Origin: JAUIIK01 sp963745675
GTDB taxonomy: Bacteria > Chloroflexota > Chloroflexia > Thermomicrobiales > CFX8
NCBI GenBank assembly: GCA_963745675.1
Contig: CAVUYM010000027.1
Span: 248,001 to 312,000, forward strand
Reading direction: 5' to 3'
DNA length: 64,000 nucleotides
Shown: one piece after another, positions 1-9,050 of the stretch
Numbering within the stretch: position 1 is the first letter of the stretch
Layout: each line of letters begins with the position of its first letter
Program-made: the position numbers and the translations under genes
The notes under the pieces: model-generated
What the model saw: only the letters and a program-made list of their open reading frames with translations
Database searches by the model: none
What the model was told of the DNA's origin: nothing

Positions 1-185
1 CAGTTCATGTTGCACTGGCCCACGCGGGTCGTATCGTGGATCGAATCCAGAAGGTGCGAGGGACACCGGACGAGATACGGCGTAGAGCCGCGCTTCTGGC
101 CGCCGAATTCCTCTGGATCGAAATCAGGTCCGCCGCAGGTGTCCGGACGGCAACCGATGTTTCCAACCGCTATTCCAATACTTGA
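1..185 (+). CDS. 3' end of an unidentified protein, cut by the window edge
   Basis: The frame that opens at base 3 reads through 60 sense codons to a TGA at 183-185. The peptide has a protein-like composition (HAGRIVDRIQKVRG near its start, ending RYSNT), with charged helical stretches and no obvious low complexity. I do not recognise the family. It would run convergently into the glycosyltransferase on the other strand and overlap its 3' end by about 60 bases. That is a long overlap, so either this frame is spurious or one of the two stop codons has been moved by an indel. Basis: reading frame and composition only. Confidence 0.35.
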   Translation, partial: VHVALAHAGRIVDRIQKVRGTPDEIRRRAALLAAEFLWIEIRSAAGVRTATDVSNRYSNT

Positions 186-1143
186 TAGATCGATCGCGCT
201 TGTAACGCCACCAGAGACCAACCGGGTATCCAACCATTTTTGCGATATCTCCGACGGCGGACTGAACGGCCACCAGCAGGATTATTATTCCAGTAACAGT
301 TGCTGGTTGGCGTGGATTTTTTCGCCTGAGGATTCGTCGCACAGGTCGTCTCATATGGGCTGCGCCTGCTATGCCAGTCAAGACGATCTCCAGCGGTCGC
401 CGCCTTATCGCCACCACAGAGAGCGCCAGATAAACGGCGTAACGTACAAGGTGGCGTCGAAAGAACAGCCCCGCTTTGCCATCTCCTCGAGCATATCGAT
501 AGTACTGGCTGAAGAAACTTTGAACATTGCGGCGTGGAGAGAACTTGACGACCGCCGAAAGTTCGGTATGTTGCCTGGCACCACCTCTTCGAAGCTGTAA
601 ATCGAAAACGACATCCTCACAGTAGTCCAGCCAGCCCGGGTAGGAGAATCCGAGCTCAAACCATCTCCGTCGGAACGCCACAGATCGACTGGATGCCAGG
701 AACGTTTTCGGATCAATCTCATTTGCATCTGGAAGAGTCGCGGAGGCCAGGGCCTGTGACCAAATGTCGGGGGTCTCCGGCTCGAAGAATCCTGCGACGA
801 TATCAATCTCTGGATCGCGTTCTAGCGGTTTGACGATACGATCGATCCAGCGCCTGTCCGCACGCGTACCAGCATCTGTGACAACGATGATGTCGCCGGT
901 TGCGGAAGCGATTCCCTTGTTCCGTCCTTCTGAAATGTTGCAGCCCGGCGCAGATTTCAGGATGACGGGGAATGGCAACCGGCTCGCTTGCAAATACTCG
1001 AGCGTCCCGTCTGTCGACCCGCCGTCGACAATGATGCATTCGGTTGGGAAGAGCGTTTGAGACTCCAACGCTTCCAGCCAACCCGGCAAGCTACCGTATT
1101 CGTTGAGCACGGTTGCGACAAGCGTTACTCGTTGAGTGCTCAC
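124..1143 (-). CDS. Family 2 glycosyltransferase with C-terminal membrane segments
   Basis: A 339-residue GT-A fold glycosyltransferase. The N-terminal nucleotide-sugar domain shows the VATVLNE opening, the IIVDGGSTDGT motif around Asp40, and a second acidic site in VVTDAGT around Asp90 in the position of the usual metal-binding DxD. Two hydrophobic stretches follow (about 230-245 and 280-310), so the enzyme probably sits at the cytoplasmic membrane and transfers a sugar to a lipid or polysaccharide acceptor. The substrate cannot be told from sequence. The start is a GTG that overlaps the ybeY stop by four bases, so the gene is translationally coupled as the last member of the yqeY-yqfF-ybeY operon. 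Confidence 0.8.
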   Translation of the reverse strand: MSTQRVTLVATVLNEYGSLPGWLEALESQTLFPTECIIVDGGSTDGTLEYLQASRLPFPVILKSAPGCNISEGRNKGIASATGDIIVVTDAGTRADRRWIDRIVKPLERDPEIDIVAGFFEPETPDIWSQALASATLPDANEIDPKTFLASSRSVAFRRRWFELGFSYPGWLDYCEDVVFDLQLRRGGARQHTELSAVVKFSPRRNVQSFFSQYYRYARGDGKAGLFFRRHLVRYAVYLALSVVAIRRRPLEIVLTGIAGAAHMRRPVRRILRRKNPRQPATVTGIIILLVAVQSAVGDIAKMVGYPVGLWWRYKRDRSIKYWNSGWKHRLPSGHLRRT

Positions 1144-1598
1144 CTGCGAGCACCTCGATCCCCCGCCGCTTCGTGCAACAGAGCGTATTGGCGCGCGATC
1201 ATTTGCTCTCGTTCAGTCGCAGTGCTATCTATCCAACCGCTCAGGTGAAGCAGTCCGTGAACGCCAAGGAAGACGATCTCAAGCCGAGAATCATGATTGG
1301 CTTCTTGCGCCTGCTCTCGGGCAACCTCAACGCATATGGCTATATCACCCGCTATTGCGCTCGAACCTGGATCATTATCAGCAGGGAACGTGATGACGTC
1401 GGTTGGTGTCGGATCGTCAAAGTATTGATCGTGAAGCTCGCTAATACGCGCAATTGACACGAGAAGCACGGTAACTTGACCAAGTGATCTCTTTTCGTCA
1501 CGCTCAATTAGTCGTGCGATGGCATCAAGTTCATTTCTTATCTGTAGGAGATCAGAGAGAGGCACGAGATCGTCGGGTTCACACAGTACCTCGAGCAT
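1140..1598 (-). CDS. ybeY: Endoribonuclease YbeY, 16S rRNA maturation and ribosome quality control
   Basis: A 152-residue protein of normal length for the UPF0054/YbeY family, which is a single-domain metal-dependent RNase acting on the 3' end of 16S rRNA. The diagnostic motif is HGLLHLSGWID, with His114 and His118 as metal ligands. In many family members the third ligand is a histidine; here the aligned position is Asp124, so this one would use a His-His-Asp site. Gene order yqfF-ybeY is a classic bacterial arrangement and supports the call. The ATG at 1598 lies ten bases after the yqfF stop, so the two are co-transcribed. Confidence 0.88.
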   Translation of the reverse strand: MLEVLCEPDDLVPLSDLLQIRNELDAIARLIERDEKRSLGQVTVLLVSIARISELHDQYFDDPTPTDVITFPADNDPGSSAIAGDIAICVEVAREQAQEANHDSRLEIVFLGVHGLLHLSGWIDSTATEREQMIARQYALLHEAAGDRGARR

Positions 1599-1607
1599 CG
1601 AGAGCGC

Positions 1608-3821
1608 CTAATTCGCCGACGTAACCGCGGCTGTTGCCGCGGCTGCGCCGGTATCCGCCTTCGCTTCAGTGACTCGCTCCGGATACTCGAGCCGAGGATG
1701 ATAAATTCCTTCGAGAATCTGTATGAATGACGATTCTATGCTGTTCAAATCCCTGAAGGTCAAATCGCACTCATCGAGCTGACCACTGTCGACGCGGGAC
1801 TTGATAATTCCGTGCACGAATTCAACGAGCCGATCTGATTCGCTCTTCCTATCGCTTCCGGCCGCATTTTCAAAAAGCCTGCCGCTCTGAGCCATCGAAC
1901 GCACCGCAGCTTCAACTGAATCAGCCAGCATGATAATTGCGGCTTCTCGCGTTTGGGGTTTCGGCCCAGGGTACGTAAAGTCAGCCGGATCAACATCTTC
2001 ATCGGTTTGCTGCGCTTTGCGATAGAAGTACTCGACACGAGTCGTACCGTGGTGTTGTCCAATAATATCGATGACTGACCCAGGCAACCGATTCTTCTTT
2101 CCAAGCCGAACGCCGTCTCGCGCATGATCGATAATGATTTGGGCGCTAACGTGAGGATCCAGGCCGTCATGGACATTGCCGATATTGGCCTGGTTTTCGA
2201 TGAAGAACGTCGGGTGCTCCATTTTTCCAATATCGTGATACAACACCGCAACTCGCGCGAACAGCGGATCCGCGTCTACCGCGGCTGCAGCTGCTTCGGC
2301 CAGATTACTGACGATAATCGAGTGGTGGTAGGTACCAGGAGCCTCCTGAGCGAGGCGCTGGAGCAACGGTTGTCGAGGATGGGCCAACTCGTGCAGCTGC
2401 AGATTGGTCAAGATGCCGAAAATCGAACCGAGCACACTGAACGACAGGAATGTCACCGAGGCAGCCAGCGCGCCCGCCAGAGCGGTCTCCACAAAGATCC
2501 GACCAGTTGACGCGCCGTCCAGTCCACCGCCGAGAAGGGTAATGCTCAGCCCAACCGCAAGCGTTGACACCGCGACAGCGAGTCCAGACCAGACGAAATC
2601 AATCGTTCGGTCGGCGCGATGAATGACCGTCGCGCCTGCGAGTGCTCCCACGAAATAGAGAAGCGCCAGGTCAAAAGACATGTCGGCCACGATACCGAGG
2701 TACATCGCAATAAAGATCGATAACACAATAGCAAATTGGATATTGACGAGAATCGCAAGCAACATCGCAGACGCAGCGATTGGCAACATATATTGAATAT
2801 CCGGGTGGGGAAGCAAAATCCTTGCTGCGATGACCGGACCGAGGACGACAATCGCCACCAGCAAAAGCTGGCGGTTGCGCCAGACGGCTTCACCAAATAC
2901 GAAGAGGTATGCCGTGAGTGCGACGGTGAGCACGATCATCATCGAGGCAACACCCAGGCGCTCATTGGAGTCCAGTTGACTGCGAAGCAGACCGAGGGCT
3001 TCCAGCGCTTCGATGTCCCGTTCGGTTATCGCATCGCCGTCTCGAACAATCGCCTGCCCTGACTTCACAGATACGACGACCGGCTGCACAGCATCAATAG
3101 CGGCCTGTCGCTTCGCCTGCGTGGCCCCATCGTCGATGAACACATTTGGACGGATGAACGCTGATGCGACGGCTACGGCGAGTTCCTGTTGCGTCGTCGT
3201 CAGCAGTGATGATACGTCGCGTTGCAAATTGGATTGAGCTGCCGCAATACCATCACTCTGAAGCTCACCGCTCATCGTGTCATCCACGAGTTGCGTAGCC
3301 TGCGATGCTATCGCTTCCCAGGCAGCTGGAGAGATCTGCACGAGGAGCGTCGACTCTTCTTCGGTAAGATCCGGGAGCGCCGCCTGAACAATTGCGATCT
3401 TTTGCGCTTCGTCATTATCAGATTCACGCACCTCGGTCGCGCTACTTATGAAACTCCGTATGTCACCGAGGGCATCTTCTCGAACGCTAGGATCGTAGGA
3501 TTTAACGATGTTGTTGACGTCCGAACCGGCTTCCCGCCGAGCCTCTTCAGTTCGAATATCGCTGACATAGGAAACATCCCCGTCAGCTTTGAATGTCTCG
3601 TTTGCAATATCGCCAGGCTGTAGCACGGTCTCGCCGGGCGTCCAATTGACGTAGACTGCTGCAGAGGTAACCGCCGACACGGCAATGAGGAAAATAGCGA
3701 GGCGCAGCACGTCTTTCACCGTCGCGCGATCGCCCCCAACCGTTCGGTCGAGAATCCCACTACCGCGGGACGCATTGGCTCTATTGTCGTTCCCGGTCAC
3801 AGTACTGACCACGATCGGCAT
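1608..3821 (-). CDS. yqfF: 7TM-HD family phosphohydrolase (PgpH/YqfF, c-di-AMP type)
   Basis: A membrane phosphohydrolase. From the ATG at 3821 it is 737 residues long: one N-terminal membrane helix (about 40-60), a large external 7TMR-HDED domain (about 60-290), a block of further membrane helices (about 292-480), and a cytoplasmic HD domain with the HH pair near 499 and the YHDIGKMEHP metal motif near 528. Characterised relatives hydrolyse cyclic di-AMP to pApA. An upstream in-frame start at 3947 exists but would run 80 bases into yqeY, so 3821 is preferred. It lies between yqeY and ybeY on the same strand. Intact, no frameshift seen. The nucleotide specificity is from family knowledge, not from this sequence. 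Confidence 0.87.
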   Translation of the reverse strand: MPIVVSTVTGNDNRANASRGSGILDRTVGGDRATVKDVLRLAIFLIAVSAVTSAAVYVNWTPGETVLQPGDIANETFKADGDVSYVSDIRTEEARREAGSDVNNIVKSYDPSVREDALGDIRSFISSATEVRESDNDEAQKIAIVQAALPDLTEEESTLLVQISPAAWEAIASQATQLVDDTMSGELQSDGIAAAQSNLQRDVSSLLTTTQQELAVAVASAFIRPNVFIDDGATQAKRQAAIDAVQPVVVSVKSGQAIVRDGDAITERDIEALEALGLLRSQLDSNERLGVASMMIVLTVALTAYLFVFGEAVWRNRQLLLVAIVVLGPVIAARILLPHPDIQYMLPIAASAMLLAILVNIQFAIVLSIFIAMYLGIVADMSFDLALLYFVGALAGATVIHRADRTIDFVWSGLAVAVSTLAVGLSITLLGGGLDGASTGRIFVETALAGALAASVTFLSFSVLGSIFGILTNLQLHELAHPRQPLLQRLAQEAPGTYHHSIIVSNLAEAAAAAVDADPLFARVAVLYHDIGKMEHPTFFIENQANIGNVHDGLDPHVSAQIIIDHARDGVRLGKKNRLPGSVIDIIGQHHGTTRVEYFYRKAQQTDEDVDPADFTYPGPKPQTREAAIIMLADSVEAAVRSMAQSGRLFENAAGSDRKSESDRLVEFVHGIIKSRVDSGQLDECDLTFRDLNSIESSFIQILEGIYHPRLEYPERVTEAKADTGAAAATAAVTSAN

Positions 3822-3864
3822 CCTCGATTTGCTTCGATAGCGAACGCTTGGATTCGGACAGGCA

Positions 3865-4341
3865 CTAGGTCGATGATGCTCGCTTACGGAGTTCGGCTGC
3901 TGCAAGTGTACTGAGAAGGCGATTATCGGCTCGACCTTCAGTCGCATCTATGAGCGCAGGCATCAGTGTTCTCATATCGGCCGGACCGGCGAGCTTCAAT
4001 TCTAGAACCTTTGCGACGACGATTTGCTCAAGTTCCGCTTCGTCAATCGGCTTGAGCTCGTTTGGCAGATATTCCATCAGTATGCTGAGTTCAAGTCGCT
4101 CCCTATCCGCCAGATCGCTGCGGCCCGCATTATCGTATGCGTCGATCGAATCTCGACGCTGCTTGATCTGCGCCTGTATAACTTCGATTGCTTCGTCATC
4201 ATTCAGGCTATGGCGAAGTTCGATCTCGCGATTTTTGAAGGCAGCACGAAGCAACCGAATCACGTCTCGCTTGTCGTTTTCGCCCAGCTTCATCGCAATC
4301 TTTAGATCGTCAACGATGCGTTCTGTTATCGACGCTGTCAC
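3865..4341 (-). CDS. yqeY: GatB/YqeY domain protein
   Basis: A small helical protein of the YqeY family, homologous to the tail domain of GatB, which contacts the D-loop of tRNA in the amidotransferase. Function of the stand-alone form is not established. The sequence shows the expected blocks, with charged helices (IKQRRDSIDAYDNAGR), the MEYLPNEL segment and a C-terminal domain rich in Ala and Leu. The GTG at 4341 is chosen because GGAGG sits eight bases upstream and it gives 158 residues, close to the usual length of about 150. A longer frame to 4404 lacks such a site. First gene of the minus-strand operon, divergent from mutM. Confidence 0.85.
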   Translation of the reverse strand: MTASITERIVDDLKIAMKLGENDKRDVIRLLRAAFKNREIELRHSLNDDEAIEVIQAQIKQRRDSIDAYDNAGRSDLADRERLELSILMEYLPNELKPIDEAELEQIVVAKVLELKLAGPADMRTLMPALIDATEGRADNRLLSTLAAAELRKRASST

Positions 4342-4494
4342 TTCACCATCCTCCGGCCATATCGAGCAGTCTACGCTCTGGCTTCTCGATTGGCCTCTGT
4401 ACAATCGGTAGGCGAGTTGGAATTATACGAACCGCTACAAGTCATGGTCAATGCAGCGCTGAAGCGTGCAACAGAACCTGCGAAGAGGAGTGAT

Positions 4495-5334
4495 ATGCCG
4501 GAGCTTCCCGAGGTCGAAACGGTTTGCCGAACCTTGAGCGGACCTCTAATTGGACGACGTCTCGATTCGGCACTCGTAACCTGGCCGCGCACGATTGAGC
4601 CGCTTCAACCCGAGGACTTTATTAGCGGAGTTACAGGTGTATCAGTCGAACGGATAAGTCGAAGAGCAAAGCTCATTGTCATGGGACTATCTTCGGGTCT
4701 GATTCTGACCACACATCTGCGAATGTCCGGAAAACTGCTGTACTCGCTCGCCGGAGAAGATGGTCCACCAGAACCCGAGCGTCATCTACGGGTCGCATTC
4801 CAGCTCGACAATGGTGACCTTCTGGAATTCTTCGATGCAAGGAAATTCGGTCGTATGCGATTGCTGACAATGCCAGAGTGGGATCAGGTATCCAGAGCGT
4901 ATGGACCAGAGCCGCTCTCGCCAGAGTTCACGATTGAAACGTTTTACGATCGACTCCAGCGCACGAACCGACAGATAAAACCGTTGCTCCTCGACCAATC
5001 GTTCCTCGCCGGTGTTGGCAATATCTACGCCGATGAATCGCTATACCTCGCAAAAATTCACCCCGCCAAGGCAGCGTCATCAATTTCTCGCCGTAAAGCG
5101 GCGAATCTTCATGCCGCGATAGTCAATACGCTTTCCCTGGCGATCGAGAACGCCGGTACGACCTTACGGGATTACCGTTCAGCGCTCGGGGATTCAGGAA
5201 GCAATCGATCGAGCCTTCATGTATACGGTGCGCCAAGTGGCGCAACCTGCAAGCGTTGCGGGACGACGTTGAAGCGGATGGTTGTCGGACAACGCGGCAC
5301 GACAATTTGCCCGCGCTGTCAACGCCTACGCTAA
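4495..5334 (+). CDS. mutM: Formamidopyrimidine-DNA glycosylase (Fpg/MutM)
   Basis: A 279-residue base-excision repair glycosylase/AP lyase that removes 8-oxoguanine and ring-opened purines. After the initiator Met comes PELPEVET, whose proline is the catalytic N-terminal nucleophile once Met is removed. Further marks are the FDARKFGRM loop, the LLDQSFLAGVGNIYADE helix-two-turn-helix, and the C-terminal zinc finger of two Cys pairs (CKRC and CPRC). The ATG at 4495 is fixed by the family start and by a GAGGAG site just upstream; a longer frame from 4390 adds residues the family lacks. The stop overlaps the convergent threonine synthase stop by four bases. Confidence 0.95.
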   Translation: MPELPEVETVCRTLSGPLIGRRLDSALVTWPRTIEPLQPEDFISGVTGVSVERISRRAKLIVMGLSSGLILTTHLRMSGKLLYSLAGEDGPPEPERHLRVAFQLDNGDLLEFFDARKFGRMRLLTMPEWDQVSRAYGPEPLSPEFTIETFYDRLQRTNRQIKPLLLDQSFLAGVGNIYADESLYLAKIHPAKAASSISRRKAANLHAAIVNTLSLAIENAGTTLRDYRSALGDSGSNRSSLHVYGAPSGATCKRCGTTLKRMVVGQRGTTICPRCQRLR

Positions 5335-6583
5335 GTGGCTGGCGCGTACCAGGTATCAATAATTTCACCAAGATTCGCCGAGCCCGGCGTCAATACCGGG
5401 TAATCACCCCCGACGAGTTCGACGTGCTTCAAGCCAGAACCGGTACCAAAAATGATTGTTTCATCCGATTCAGAAAGAAAGCCAGATTCTCGCAACTGCG
5501 CCGTCGCTGCAACGCAAGCGCCCACTTCTGGCGACATGTGCATACCCTCCAGGGAGGAAATCTGGTCGGTCCCCGCCAGCAGCGCTTCGTCGGTCACCGC
5601 AATCGCTGTGCCACCACTCGCACGAACCGCATCAAGGATAAGATAGTCCCCGATCGCGACTGGAACCCGCATGCCCGGGGCGATAGTGTCAGCATTTTCC
5701 CATAGTGGCGCATGTCGCTCGCCGCTCTCGAATGCCTTAACGATCGGCGCGCAGCCTGTCGCCTGGACGACGATCATTTTCGGACGATCGCTCCCAATGA
5801 AGCCCATCTTTTCAAGTTCATCGAACGCCTTCCACATGCCGACAATGCCGGTGCCGCCGCCGGTGGGATAAATGATCGCGTCGGGCACTCTCCAACCAAG
5901 CTGTTCAACGATTTCGTAACCCATTGTCTTCTTGCCTTCAGCGCGATAGGGCTCCTTCAACGTCGAAACATCAAACCAGCCCCGATCTTTGGCGTGGGCG
6001 TTGACAATCGCGCCGGCATCATTGATCAGCCCGTCTACGAGAAAGACCTTCGCACCGAGCGCCCGGCATTCACGCTTGAACGTTTCGGGCGCATCTGCAG
6101 GGCATAAAAACGAACGCCTCCATGCCTCCACGCGCCAGATATGCGCTCGCCGCCGCCGCTGCGTTGCCTGCAGACGGCAAGCGCGATGGCATTCACTCCA
6201 AGCTCTCTGGCTCTCGACAACCGCTGCGCCCAGCCCTCTGCGCCTTGAACGATCCCGTAGGGTTACGCCCTTCATCTTTCACAAGTAGGTCGACATACCA
6301 ATGGCTGGCCCAGCCTCGGGGCGCTCAAGAGCGGCGTGCCGCCTTCTCCCAGCGTCAGCCGATGCTCTGGCTTGCGCACCGGCATGACTTCGGCATAGCG
6401 CCAGAGATCCCAGGTGCGAGTGGCGAGAGCATCTTTCGTGAGTGTCGAAGCGGCACGCTCCAGGTCGTACTCGACCAGCAATACTTTCCCGTCTTCTGGA
6501 TCAACGGTGAGAAGTTGATCTGGGTCGTAGGACTTTCCGGACATGGATCCGACGATCGACGTCATTGCGCTTTCAATTGCCAC
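5331..6583 (-). CDS. thrC: Threonine synthase, frameshifted
   Basis: A PLP enzyme converting O-phosphohomoserine to threonine. The first part (GTG at 6583, AGGAGG four bases upstream) reads LWRYAEVMPV and LGEGGTPLLSAPRLG, typical of the N-terminus. The lysine motif NPTGSFK is encoded near 6244-6258 but in another frame. SRARELGVNAIAL is in a further frame, and the rest from PADAPETF to the end is continuous (IIYPTGGGTGIVGMW, IIFGTGSGLKH). At least three single-base shifts lie between about 6110 and 6300. Everything needed for activity is present across frames, so sequence error is likelier than decay. Convergent with mutM. Confidence 0.85.
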
Positions 6584-6655
6584 GGAGCCTCCTGCAGCTA
6601 TTCGAGCATCGCGTTATGACGAGTGCCTTAGCGTCCTAAATCATTCCGCTCGCCG

Positions 6656-6684
6656 TAGACACCCGCTGCAAGCGGCACTATAAT
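6656..6684 (+). promoter_or_regulatory. Promoter of the tRNA-Gly gene
   Basis: TAGACA (6656-6661) and TATAAT (6679-6684) are separated by exactly 17 bases, and the tRNA begins 17 bases after the -10 box. This matches a housekeeping sigma-70 promoter well. Confidence 0.75.
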
Positions 6685-6700
6685 GCATCTACTGTCATTT

Positions 6701-6776
6701 GCGGGTGTAACTCAGTTGGCAGAGTGTCTGCTTCCCAAGCAGAATGTCGTGGGTTCGAGTCCCATCACCCGCTCCA
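6701..6776 (+). tRNA. tRNA-Gly (anticodon CCC)
   Basis: A 76-base cloverleaf. The acceptor arms are GCGGGTG and CACCCGC, the T-arm contains GGTTCGAGTCC, and the seven-base anticodon loop TTCCCAA puts CCC at positions 34-36 (glycine, codon GGG). The CCA end is encoded. A strong promoter precedes it and a terminator follows four bases later. Its 3' end is partly duplicated at 10938-10982. Confidence 0.95.
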
Positions 6777-6805
6777 AGAGGCCCGTTTTCCGCATGGAGA
6801 CGGGC
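6761..6805 (+). repeat. tRNA-Gly 3' end plus terminator, left copy of a diverged direct repeat
   Basis: These 45 bases align without gaps to 10938-10982 with 36 identities by hand count, including a 17-base exact run AGGCCCGTTTTCCGCAT. The two copies bracket the accessory patch of 6.8-10.9 kb, as attachment-site remnants of a tRNA-targeted element would. Confidence 0.6.
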
Positions 6806-6811
6806 ATTTTT
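6781..6811 (+). terminator. Rho-independent terminator of tRNA-Gly
   Basis: The stem GCCCGT (6781-6786) pairs with ACGGGC (6800-6805) and is followed by a run of T (6807-6811). Confidence 0.8.
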
Positions 6812-6982
6812 CATGCTCACCGTCTGTGAGATTGAGTGGGGCTACCACACACCGGTTTCGAGTCTGGCTGTTTCATGTACTCACCAACGCAACTTACTGG
6901 CCGGCTGTCGGAAATTGCTGAACGCGTTGCCCGCTGCTATGCTCGCCGCGCGGTAGCTAAGTGAGCGGGGAAGGGCAGCGAC

Positions 6983-8311
6983 ATGTCGAATGATCTCGCG
7001 GCGGCGATATCGACAATGCCGCTGATCGACACCCATGAACATCTCCGCACTGAACAGCAATACGTCGAGGAAGGCCCGGACATCCTGCAGGCGATCTTCG
7101 GCCATTATCTGCTTGACGATCTTGTCGTCGCAGGGGCATCGACCGAGGCGGTGGCACGCCTGGTCGACGCCAGCGACCCCGACATCCGCGCGCGCTTTAC
7201 TGGCGTGCGCGCCGCCTGGGAAGCCTGCCAGCACACCGGCTATGGCGAGGCGGTGCGCCTGATCGCACGTCTGGTCTACGACCTGGAAGAGATCACTCCG
7301 GACGGGTTGGAAGGCGCGACGGCCCGCCACGCCGCCCTGCGCCAGCCAGGCGAGCGCCTGCGTCTCCTACGTGAGGTCGCGCGGCTCGATCATGTGCAGA
7401 TCGACCTCGACCAGGTGCCCGGTCAAGCAGGCCGCGACTCCGAGTGGGCCTGCCTTCCAGATCTCGCCGGCCCGGACTTCTTCCTCTACGATCTCTCTTG
7501 GGCCATCTTCTGCGATGGTCGTTTGGAGCTCCAACTTCTCCACAAAGAGACGGGGATCACCGTTAGGACACTCGAGGACCTGCGCGAAGCCTTCGCCACT
7601 CTCTTCGCGCGCTACGGCCCGCTCGCGATCGCCGTGAAGTCTCAGCATGCCTATAAGCGCACTCTGCAATGGCGAGAGCGCACCGATGCCGAGGCGGCGC
7701 CGGTCCTCGAGATGGTGCTGGCCGGGCAAGAACTGTCGGAAGATGAGCGCCTCTGCCTCGGCGACTGGTCCTGGGCGCGCGGCGTCGAGCTCGCGATCGA
7801 ATTCAACCTGCCCTTCAAGCTCCACACCGGCTATTACGGTGGCTACGGCCGTATGCCGATCGATCGTATCCGCGCGGGCCATCTCTGCGGCCTCCTTGCG
7901 CGCTATCCACAGGCGCGGTTCGTCCTGATGCACATCGCCTACCCGTACAGCGACGAACTAGTAGCTCTTGCGAAGCACTACCCGAATGTCTACGTCGATC
8001 TCTGCTGGGCCTGGAGCATCGATCCGTGGACGACGTGCGATTTCGTTCGGAAGATGATCCACGCCGTGCCGCTCAATAAGCTCTTCGCCTTCGGCGGCGA
8101 CACCTACTGGCCCGTAGCGTCGGTCGCCTATGCGGCGCAGGCTCGTCTATGGCTTACGCGAGCCCTGCAAGCCGAAGTTGACGATCGTCTGCTGACCGAG
8201 CGCCAGGCGATCGCTATCGCCACGCGGCTCATGCAAACCAATCAGCGCGATTGCTTCGATATCGACGGCACGCGCGCCGCGATTCGCAGGGAACTCGCAA
8301 CACGCGTTTGA
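6983..8311 (+). CDS. Amidohydrolase-superfamily metal hydrolase, likely acquired
   Basis: A 442-residue TIM-barrel hydrolase of the amidohydrolase-2 type; substrate unknown. Visible metal and catalytic candidates are HEH in IDTHEHLR (His18, His20), the Lys in AIAVKSQ, His in FKLHTGYYGG, His in LMHIAYP, and Asp in GGDTYWP. This layout resembles uronate isomerase-like and decarboxylase-like members, but I cannot choose between them. A purine-rich stretch (GGGGAAGGG) precedes the ATG. Its base composition differs from the rest of the window: the line at 7201-7260 has 45 G/C of 60, against 31 of 60 at 25021-25080. Intact. It lies just inside the tRNA-Gly-bounded patch, which points to horizontal gain. 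Confidence 0.75.
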   Translation: MSNDLAAAISTMPLIDTHEHLRTEQQYVEEGPDILQAIFGHYLLDDLVVAGASTEAVARLVDASDPDIRARFTGVRAAWEACQHTGYGEAVRLIARLVYDLEEITPDGLEGATARHAALRQPGERLRLLREVARLDHVQIDLDQVPGQAGRDSEWACLPDLAGPDFFLYDLSWAIFCDGRLELQLLHKETGITVRTLEDLREAFATLFARYGPLAIAVKSQHAYKRTLQWRERTDAEAAPVLEMVLAGQELSEDERLCLGDWSWARGVELAIEFNLPFKLHTGYYGGYGRMPIDRIRAGHLCGLLARYPQARFVLMHIAYPYSDELVALAKHYPNVYVDLCWAWSIDPWTTCDFVRKMIHAVPLNKLFAFGGDTYWPVASVAYAAQARLWLTRALQAEVDDRLLTERQAIAIATRLMQTNQRDCFDIDGTRAAIRRELATRV

Positions 8312-8857
8312 CTTGGTCGATGGCCACAGCGTGTGGTCAATGGTGGAAGGTGCGCGCGGACACAATTATCGGCACCGGCGATCGCCCCAGCCATCTGCAC
8401 GGCGGTGTTCTAGCCGAAACGCGGCTGTGCATCGGTGATCGCCATATCGACCTCTGCTTCCACAGAGCCACTCTATGCCAGCGAAAGTGCCTTCTAAGTC
8501 AGAAAGTCGAGAAGCTGTTGAAGGCATGGTCCGATGGCGTCGTTCGCGGCTGCTACTGCCGTACGAACCAAACCTCGACGAACCCGTACAGTCCCAGAGT
8601 CAAGCTGAAAACCACTGCGCCACAGACGATGCGATGTCTCCAGCTAAACATCCGGGCAGCGAAGTAAATTCGATATCACGTCTCGACTGGCAGTAGATTA
8701 GTACTTTTAAGCCAACTGTCGACCGCTGAATCATTCTATGATGTTTGAGTAGTCTACAAATCGGCAGTCCCGCATTAAAGCTCGTTCGTGAGCACCCGTG
8801 GCAACTCGCCACAGGGCCAAGTCGGTGGGACGCGCTGATTCAAGAAGGGAGAGACTA
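8312..8857. other. Non-coding stretch between the amidohydrolase and the interrupted secreted-protein gene
   Basis: No frame here looks like a protein and no RNA gene was recognised. A compact inverted repeat, GTGGC and GCCAC flanked by CCC and GGG, lies around 8794-8817, with no T-run after it. Confidence 0.5.
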
Positions 8858-8929
8858 TTGTTCTCGGATTCAATCTGCGGCGCAAGGAATCATAGAGCGG
8901 CGAGCCGTCTGCTGTTCGTAGTTCTCGCG

Positions 8930-8938
8930 CTCGCGGTG
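8930..8938 (+). repeat. Left target-site duplication of the IS element
   Basis: CTCGCGGTG, identical to 10327-10335. Nine bases is within the 8-9 bp duplication size of IS256-family elements. Confidence 0.85.
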
Positions 8939-8967
8939 GGTAATGTCCCCGTGAGTGTGTAAAAAGG
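8939..8967 (+). repeat. Left terminal inverted repeat of the IS256-type element
   Basis: The outer end reads GGTAATGTCCCC and the inner part GTGTGTAAAAAGG. The inner part matches the reverse complement of the right end, GTGTGTAAATAGG, with a one-base indel and several mismatches further out. Confidence 0.8.
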
Positions 8968-9050
8968 AGTGAGGGTGAGTTGACGAAGTCAGCCACTGCG
9001 TGGTTCTCATCGGAAGAGAGCAATCGACCGATAGAGAAGGGACCACGACA

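Noticed and set aside
5331..6583. thrC as a true pseudogene
   Set aside because: All catalytic segments are kept in one of the three frames and the same kind of lesion hits essential genes throughout the window.
8251..8696. Two overlapping plus-strand frames after the amidohydrolase gene
   Set aside because: The first overlaps the end of the amidohydrolase gene, neither has a ribosome-binding site, and neither shows protein-like codon use or a family motif.
8790..8850. Cyclic di-GMP (GEMM-I) riboswitch before the secreted-protein gene
   Set aside because: The string CACAGGG followed later by GGGACGC is reminiscent of it, but the GAAA tetraloop and the second receptor helix are missing.
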